Positions 58,939-64,000 of a stretch of 64,000 nt of DNA are shown here, piece by piece. The notes under the pieces are model-generated. The model saw nothing but the letters and a program-made list of their open reading frames with translations, was not told where the DNA came from and made no database searches. The stretch covers positions 29,769 to 93,768 of the forward strand of contig CALLKK010000021.1 in the NCBI GenBank assembly GCA_938008435.1. The letters are read 5' to 3'. The position numbers and the translations under genes are program-made. Source of the stretch: an uncultured Steroidobacter sp. (GTDB lineage: Bacteria; Pseudomonadota; Gammaproteobacteria; Steroidobacterales; Steroidobacteraceae). Every line of letters starts with the position of its first letter. Within the stretch, counting starts at the first letter, position 1.

Positions 58939-59816
58939 TGCGAATGGCCATCCGACTCCATGTGCGCAAGCGGATGCTCGGTCATGCGCTGGCCGAAACG
59001 ATCGTGGCGCTGCTCGCGCTGATGCCGTTTCTGCTTGGCGTCCCGCTCCTCGGCAAGCAGCTCGACATCAAGCACAAGACCTTCGACGCCGCACGCTACT
59101 CGGCGTGGGAGCGTACGGTGTGGCGCAGCGACGGTGCACACAACGTCAAGAACCCCGAAGATATTGCGCTCGAGATGCGCGACCGTGTATTCGGTGATCC
59201 GCGCGTCGTCTTGCTCGATGTCTCCGATTTGCATGCGCGCGGCATCACCGAAAACCGTCTGTGGACGGATCAACGCCGCGAGCGCTTGCTTGACCATGAT
59301 CGTTCCGCGGGCGCCGTTGCTTTCGATGCCGACCAACGTCCCGCGCCGGTGGAAGTAGGCCATTTCCTCGTGCCTGGCTTGGCCTACGGTACCGGTCCCG
59401 TGGCGAGCGGCGCACAGATCCTCGGCGTCGCGGATCTCGACTTCGATCGGCGCGCCTTTGCGACTGCGCAGGTCACGGTCTCGGTACGTCCCGTCCTCGC
59501 CGAGTTGGCGGCGCACGCGCCATCGCTTGGACGACGCGACCGCGAGCGGCCCCAACCGAACCCGCTCGTTCATGAAGTAAAGGGCGGCATTCTGAGCGAC
59601 ACGTGGGCACCGGCCGCAGAAGCGGAGTTTCGCCGCCGTGTCGATTACGTGACCACCGACGAGCTCGTCGAGACCCTCGAGCAACCCGGCCGCGTGTTCG
59701 GTGCATTGGCCTTGGGTCGCGGTCGGCCGCTGTACGGCGAAGGACAATACGCGTGGGATCCGGTGCTCCAGCCGAGCTCGCGTGACGTGCCGAGTCGTTA
59801 TCTCGAGCGGCGCTGA
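58938..59816 (+). CDS. TadE-like pseudopilin
   Basis: A 292-residue protein with a class III-like signal: G15 then HALAE, with Glu20 at +5, followed by a hydrophobic helix (TIVALLALMPFLLGVPLLG) and the FDAARYSAWERTVW segment. It is longer than most TadE proteins and has a large C-terminal region (about 60-290) without a named domain. ATG 58938 overlaps the TadG-like stop. Probably a minor pilin or tip component. Confidence 0.75.
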   Translation: MRMAIRLHVRKRMLGHALAETIVALLALMPFLLGVPLLGKQLDIKHKTFDAARYSAWERTVWRSDGAHNVKNPEDIALEMRDRVFGDPRVVLLDVSDLHARGITENRLWTDQRRERLLDHDRSAGAVAFDADQRPAPVEVGHFLVPGLAYGTGPVASGAQILGVADLDFDRRAFATAQVTVSVRPVLAELAAHAPSLGRRDRERPQPNPLVHEVKGGILSDTWAPAAEAEFRRRVDYVTTDELVETLEQPGRVFGALALGRGRPLYGEGQYAWDPVLQPSSRDVPSRYLERR

Positions 59817-59824
59817 GGCGAACC

Positions 59825-60523
59825 ATGCGCTTGGCATTCGCGGTGTTCGCATTGCTGTTCGCGCTGATTGCCGCCGCCGGCGACATCGATCGTGCGACGC
59901 GGCGGCTGCCGCAGCTCGGCCCGCCGCCGCACGGCGAAGCGCAATGGATTGCGCGCAGCATGCGCTTCAATGGCTTGCCGATGACGGTGCAATCATTCCG
60001 TTCGCCGCTCGCGCCGGAGGAAGTCTTGCGCCACTACGAAGAGCTCGTGCGTCGCAGCGGCAACGTCGACAGCATGCGTTCGTGGCAAGGCCAATGGCAG
60101 GTGCTCAGCCTGCTGAGCGGCGAGCACTACATCACGATCCAGGCGCAGCGCGTTCACGGCGTGACGCTCGGCACGATCACGACCAGCGTCAATCCAGCTC
60201 GCGTGGCACCGCGCATGGTCACGCAGTTTCCCGTTCCGCGCGGGCCGCGCCTCGTAGCAGTACAGGAGTACGAAGACGCCGGGATCGAGGCCGAACAGAT
60301 TCAGCTGGAAAGCGTGCGAGCGCCGCACGTCGAAGCGGCGGCGTTTCGCCACGCCCTGCTGCGTGACGGGTGGCACCTTGCGCGCGAGCAGCCGACACGG
60401 CAAACGCGCGGCGGACACTTGCTCGAAGCGCAACGCGGCGCGGAGCATGCGCTGCTCACGTTCGTGCCCGATCGAGCGGGCTCCGGCAAAACGCTCATCG
60501 TCATCGTATGGAGAAGGTCATGA
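59825..60523 (+). CDS. exported protein of unknown function in the Tad locus
   Basis: A 232-residue protein with a signal peptide (MRLAFAVFALLFALIAAAGD). The mature part has no recognised domain; it contains FRSPLAPEEVLRHYEELVRRSG and GEHYITIQAQ. The stop overlaps the start of the 53-residue pilin-like gene (ATGA), so the two are probably made together. Not part of the standard Tad gene set as I know it. Confidence 0.78.
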   Translation: MRLAFAVFALLFALIAAAGDIDRATRRLPQLGPPPHGEAQWIARSMRFNGLPMTVQSFRSPLAPEEVLRHYEELVRRSGNVDSMRSWQGQWQVLSLLSGEHYITIQAQRVHGVTLGTITTSVNPARVAPRMVTQFPVPRGPRLVAVQEYEDAGIEAEQIQLESVRAPHVEAAAFRHALLRDGWHLAREQPTRQTRGGHLLEAQRGAEHALLTFVPDRAGSGKTLIVIVWRRS

Positions 60524-60681
60524 GCGTGCGTGCTTGGCGCAGACAATCGGGCTGGGGGGCAACCGAGTACCTCGCGGTCTTGTTGGGGCTGATGGTGGTG
60601 TGGCGCGGCGGGGGTGCCATGCTCGAGTTGCTACGCGAGCATCACGAAGAGTTCACCTGGGCACTGATGCTGCCGTTCTGA
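60520..60681 (+). CDS. 53-residue minor Flp-like prepilin
   Basis: A very short protein with a class III prepilin site: cleavage after G11 gives W12 as +1, Glu16 at +5 and Tyr17 (GWGATEY), then a hydrophobic helix (LAVLLGLMVV) and a charged end. GAGAAGG provides a ribosome site. It overlaps the upstream gene's stop and is followed 25 bp later by cpaB. ATG 60508 four codons upstream is an alternative start. Confidence 0.75.
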   Translation: MSVRAWRRQSGWGATEYLAVLLGLMVVWRGGGAMLELLREHHEEFTWALMLPF

Positions 60682-60706
60682 GAGGGATCAAGCGCAAGGA
60701 GGCGCG

Positions 60707-61501
60707 ATGAATGGAACGATCGTCACGATCTTGATGCTGGGCGGCGCGCTGGCAGCGGGCGGCGCGGCTGCGTATTTCGCGAACGAATACATCGATGAAA
60801 GCCTTGCGGAACGCCGCGCCGAGCTCGATGCGCAGTATTCGACCGTAAAGGTGATCGTCGCAGCGCAAGATTTGCGGCCCGGCACGATTCTCTCGGCACA
60901 AACGGTGGCCGTTCGCGAAGTGCCGAATGCCTTCTTGCACGAAGAGGCGATTCGCGCCGAGCGTTGGGGCGAGTTTGCAGGACGCGTGCTCGCGCGGCCG
61001 TTGCGCAGCGGCGAGCCTGTCTTGCTGGCTCACATGGCCAAGGATCCGAGCGCGGGCTTTTCTGCGCAACTTGCCGACGGCATGCGCGCGCTCACGTTCC
61101 CGGTGGACGAAGAGTCCTCCATCGCCGGCATGTTGGCACCGGGCGATCGCATCGACCTTTTCTTCACGACGACGCACGGTAACGAGACGACGACGTTGCC
61201 GCTGCTCGCGAACGTTCAAGTGATCGCCACGGGCATGCGCACGCTGACCAACGAGCATCATCCCGAGGTGCAAGGTCAGCGCCATTACCGCACGGTGACA
61301 GTGCTGGTGACGCCGCAGGATGCCGCCAAGATCACGCTTGCGCAGGATGCTGGGAAGCTGACGATCACGCTGCGTCGACCGCTGGACGAAGCGCCCCTGA
61401 CGCTCTCGCGCATCACCAAGCAGCACTTGCTGTTCGGCGAACCGACGACGCGCACCTCTCTCGCGCGGCGCAAGGTCGAAATCATTCTCGGCGGAGTGTG
61501 A
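60707..61501 (+). CDS. cpaB: Flp pilus assembly protein CpaB/RcpC
   Basis: Periplasmic protein of the Tad outer-membrane complex. 264 residues: N-terminal helix, SAF domain (about 45-110; VIVAAQDLRPGTIL ... RSGEPVLLAHM) and a C-terminal RcpC-like domain (MRALTFPVDEESSIAGMLAPGDRIDLF). An AAGGAGG precedes the ATG. Its stop lies just before the secretin gene. Confidence 0.93.
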   Translation: MNGTIVTILMLGGALAAGGAAAYFANEYIDESLAERRAELDAQYSTVKVIVAAQDLRPGTILSAQTVAVREVPNAFLHEEAIRAERWGEFAGRVLARPLRSGEPVLLAHMAKDPSAGFSAQLADGMRALTFPVDEESSIAGMLAPGDRIDLFFTTTHGNETTTLPLLANVQVIATGMRTLTNEHHPEVQGQRHYRTVTVLVTPQDAAKITLAQDAGKLTITLRRPLDEAPLTLSRITKQHLLFGEPTTRTSLARRKVEIILGGV

Positions 61502-61560
61502 CGATGAGGCGAGATCAGGGAAGGTGGCCTCGTGCCGGCGAAGCGCCTCGCCAGGAGCGC

Positions 61561-62721
61561 ATGCACATGACGGTCACGAGGTGGTTGGCATCGTTGTTGT
61601 TGCTCGCGCTGCCCATCTGCCACGCGGCAGGAGAAGTGTTGCCGTCGGCGCCGGTGAGCGCGCTGACGTTGCCTGTGGGCCAAAGCTTTCTGCTGCGCTA
61701 TCCCGCGCCCAAACGCGTCGCGGCAGGCGACGGCACGCTGATCGACGTCAAGGTGTTCGACGACACCGAAGAGATCCTGCTCATCGGCAAACGTGAAGGC
61801 ATCACGGATCTGCGCATCTGGGGACGCGACGGCACGACGATCGCTTATCTCGTACACGTCCTTGCTGCACCGACGCCGGCGCCTGCGCCGCAGCCGCCGG
61901 CACTGCAAGCCGAACCGACGATTCTGATCAAGGCGAAGCTCATCGAAGTGAAAAAGACGGCGCTGCGCGACATCGGTATCGATTGGGCCGACATGGCCGA
62001 AGGACCGATCTTCGGTGCGCTCGATGAGCTCGTGACGAACGAGCACTTCCGTTTGCTGCCGGATACGATCGATGGGCTCGGCGGCCTGCCGCTCGAGCTC
62101 GGCAGCAACAATCACTACTTCGCGATGACCACCGTCGTCGAGTCGGTGGTCAACTTGCTGGTCAACAAGGGCGATGCGCGGCTGCTTGCCGAGCCGACAC
62201 TCACGTGCATCAACGGCGGGCAGGCGGACTTTCTCGTGGGCGGCGAAGTGCCGATCCCCGTGCAAAATCAGGACGGCGCGCTCAATGTCGTCTTCAAGCA
62301 GTTCGGCATCATCCTCAACGTCGAGCCGCGCGCCAACGAAGAAGGTCTCATTCGCACCAAGGTCGGCGTCGAGGTGAGCAGTGTCGACAAAGCGATTTCC
62401 GTGCTCGGTATTCCCGGCTTCGCCACGCGCAAGACGAACACGGAAATGAACGTGCAGAGCGGCGACACCATGATCGTCGCCGGGCTGTTCAACTCCGAGG
62501 ACGCAAAGACCGTCGTCAAGGTGCCGGGGCTCGGCTCGCTGCCGATCATCGGCGAGCTGTTCAAGTCGCGCCAGTTTCGCCGCGGCGAAACCGAGCTCGT
62601 CGTGCTCGTGACACCCAAGATTCTGCGAGTCGACGACGAAGCGATCGAGAGCGGCATCCAACGCTTCGAGGATCTCAAGCGCCGCTCGGACGAAGCGCTC
62701 AAGCCGAAGCTCATGGACTAG
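61561..62721 (+). CDS. cpaC: Tad pilus secretin CpaC/RcpA
   Basis: Outer-membrane channel for the pilus. 386 residues: signal peptide (MTVTRWLASLLLLALPICHA), N-terminal CpaC-type domain (about 30-105), a short Pro-rich linker, and a secretin domain with LLAEPTLTCINGGQADFLVGGEVPIP, VPGLGSLPIIGELFKS and ETELVVLVTP in order. ATG 61561 has AGGAG 4 bp upstream and opens the signal peptide; GTG 61498 and ATG 61504 are open but would add a non-signal leader. Secretins form a 12-15-fold ring. Confidence 0.92.
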   Translation: MHMTVTRWLASLLLLALPICHAAGEVLPSAPVSALTLPVGQSFLLRYPAPKRVAAGDGTLIDVKVFDDTEEILLIGKREGITDLRIWGRDGTTIAYLVHVLAAPTPAPAPQPPALQAEPTILIKAKLIEVKKTALRDIGIDWADMAEGPIFGALDELVTNEHFRLLPDTIDGLGGLPLELGSNNHYFAMTTVVESVVNLLVNKGDARLLAEPTLTCINGGQADFLVGGEVPIPVQNQDGALNVVFKQFGIILNVEPRANEEGLIRTKVGVEVSSVDKAISVLGIPGFATRKTNTEMNVQSGDTMIVAGLFNSEDAKTVVKVPGLGSLPIIGELFKSRQFRRGETELVVLVTPKILRVDDEAIESGIQRFEDLKRRSDEALKPKLMD

Positions 62722-62726
62722 CCACG

Positions 62727-64000
62727 ATGATCGAGATCGCTGTGCACGTGCCGGGTGAGCCGCCGCTGCGACGCGCTCTGAAGCGCGCGGGCGACTATGT
62801 CGTCGGTCGCGGCTTTACCGCCGATATCCGCTTGAAGCATCACTCGGTCGCAAGCAGTCACGCCTGCCTGCGCATCCACCGCAGCGGCAGCTACGTGCTC
62901 GATCTGGGCGCTGCCGACCCCATTCGGCGCAACGGGGTCGTGATCGCAAGCCAAGCGCCGCTCGCGGCGGGCGATGTCCTGGCGATCGGCGAATGCGAAG
63001 TCAGAGTGGTCGAGGTCGATGCCGCCGAGAAAAAAGAGCCGGCACCAAGCGTAGCGCCCCACGAGAGGCACGAAGACGACGCAAGACGCGATGACTCTGC
63101 GCGGCCGGTGCCGATGCAGCAGAACGATCCGCTGCAATCGCTCAAGGAGACCCTGCACGAGCTGGTGCTGCGCGAGCTCGATCTGTTTCGGCGCACGGCA
63201 CTCAACAATCTGCAAGGCGCGGATCTGCGGCGCGAGGCCCGCAGCGCGCTCGAGACGATCATCGCCAACGGCGATATCGAGCTGCCGGCAAATGTCGACC
63301 GCGAGACGTTCGTGCAGGAGATGATCGCCGAAATCATGGGCTACGGTCCGATCGAGCCGTACCTCGCCGACGACTCCGTCTCCGAGATCATGGTCAATGG
63401 ACCGGAGCGCATCTACGTCGAGCGCCAAGGGCTCATCACGCAGGTGCCGGCGCGCTTTATCAATGCCGACTCGCTCATGCGCGTCATCGAACGGATCGTC
63501 ACACCGCTCGGCCGGCGCATCGACGAAGGCGTGCCGATGGTCGATGGGCGTCTGCCGGACGGCTCGCGCGTCAACGCGATCATTCCGCCGCTTTCGTTGA
63601 TCGGACCGATCCTCACCATCCGCAAGTTCGCGCGGCAGCGCTTTTCGATGGAGCGTCTCGTCGCCATGGGGGCGCTGACGGCCAACATGGCCGAGTTCTT
63701 GAAGCAATGCGTGCGCTATCGCAAGAACATCATCGTCTCGGGCGGCACCGGCTCGGGCAAGACGACGTTCCTGAATGCGCTCTCGGAATGGATCTCGCCG
63801 AACGAACGCATCATCACCATCGAGGATGCGGCCGAGCTGCGCCTCGCGCAGCCTCATGTGCTCTCGCTCGAAGCGCGTCCCGCCAACGTCGAGGGACGCG
63901 GCGAAGTGACGATTCGCGATCTCGTCCGCAATGCGTTACGTATGCGTCCCGACCGCATCATCGTCGGCGAATGCCGCGGCGGCGAAGCGCTCGACATGCT
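62727..64000 (+). CDS. FHA domain fused to CpaF/TadA secretion ATPase (3' truncated)
   Basis: A frame open to the window edge (424 codons seen). Residues about 10-98 form an FHA-like domain: VGRG at 26-29, SSHACL with His45, RRNG at 67-70 and an [15 protein letters not shown] end; the usual phosphothreonine-contacting Ser before the His (SRxH) appears to be Ala42. After an acidic/Pro linker comes a CpaF ATPase: [24 protein letters not shown], Walker [10 protein letters not shown] at 339-347, and [14 protein letters not shown] at the edge. It powers pilus assembly; the FHA part is absent from standard CpaF. Starts 5 bp after cpaC. Confidence 0.9.
   Translation, partial: MIEIAVHVPGEPPLRRALKRAGDYVVGRGFTADIRLKHHSVASSHACLRIHRSGSYVLDLGAADPIRRNGVVIASQAPLAAGDVLAIGECEVRVVEVDAAEKKEPAPSVAPHERHEDDARRDDSARPVPMQQNDPLQSLKETLHELVLRELDLFRRTALNNLQGADLRREARSALETIIANGDIELPANVDRETFVQEMIAEIMGYGPIEPYLADDSVSEIMVNGPERIYVERQGLITQVPARFINADSLMRVIERIVTPLGRRIDEGVPMVDGRLPDGSRVNAIIPPLSLIGPILTIRKFARQRFSMERLVAMGALTANMAEFLKQCVRYRKNIIVSGGTGSGKTTFLNALSEWISPNERIITIEDAAELRLAQPHVLSLEARPANVEGRGEVTIRDLVRNALRMRPDRIIVGECRGGEALDM

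Overview
This is a high-GC chromosomal window that looks gammaproteobacterial. It is probably near the Steroidobacterales/Nevskiales/Xanthomonadales; that placement is an inference from gene content and order. The supporting signs are the rpmH-rnpA-yidD-yidC-mnmE / dnaA-dnaN-recF-gyrB origin block, a glnA-ntrBC / secB-grxC-rhodanese / envC-ctpA block like that of Pseudomonas, a TatABC operon, and an M2 peptidase beside POT and OPT peptide transporters. No tRNA, rRNA, CRISPR array, prophage or insertion sequence was recognised.

Layout. 1-7.1 kb: aa3-type cytochrome c oxidase and its biogenesis set (ctaD truncated at the left edge, a 41-residue membrane peptide, ctaG, ctaE, a DUF2909 protein, SURF1, a SCO-like thioredoxin-fold protein, ctaA, ctaB). 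7.1-16.8 kb: VanZ-like protein, lipoprotein, uvrD, trkA-trkH, mrcB. 16.8-19.4 kb: TPR lipoprotein, dtd, tatABC. 19.6-25.0 kb: peptide-use module (POT transporter, M2 peptidase, OPT transporter). 25.0-31.5 kb (minus strand): holin-family protein, diguanylate cyclase, S41 protease, degenerate GGDEF-EAL protein, EnvC. 31.6-35.5 kb: rhodanese, grxC, secB, gpsA, trmL, and a class 1B-like pyrD. 35.5-40.5 kb: ntrC, ntrB, DUF4124 protein, and glnA with a sigma-54/NtrC-type control region. 40.5-44.4 kb: glyQ, glyS, acyltransferase. 44.4-54.7 kb: gyrB, recF, dnaN, probable oriC, dnaA, rpmH, rnpA, yidD, yidC, mnmE. 54.8-57.0 kb: three poorly characterised proteins. 57.4-64.0 kb: start of an unusual Tad/Flp pilus locus that runs off the right edge.

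How the parts work together. The first block assembles the terminal oxidase: subunits I and III, the Cu(B) chaperone CtaG, heme A synthesis by CtaB and CtaA, and SURF1 for heme a insertion. The nitrogen block is a closed regulatory circuit: NtrB/NtrC lie two genes from glnA, and the glnA upstream region carries a GG-N10-GC promoter element plus two NtrC-like dyads 32 bp apart. Two c-di-GMP signalling proteins sit inside a cell-division and periplasmic-protease gene string.

The most unusual region is the Tad-like locus. Two prepilin-like peptides (93 and 53 residues) and TadG/TadE-like proteins precede cpaB and cpaC, and the CpaF secretion ATPase carries an N-terminal FHA-like domain. A protein of unknown function is translationally coupled to the 53-residue pilin-like peptide.
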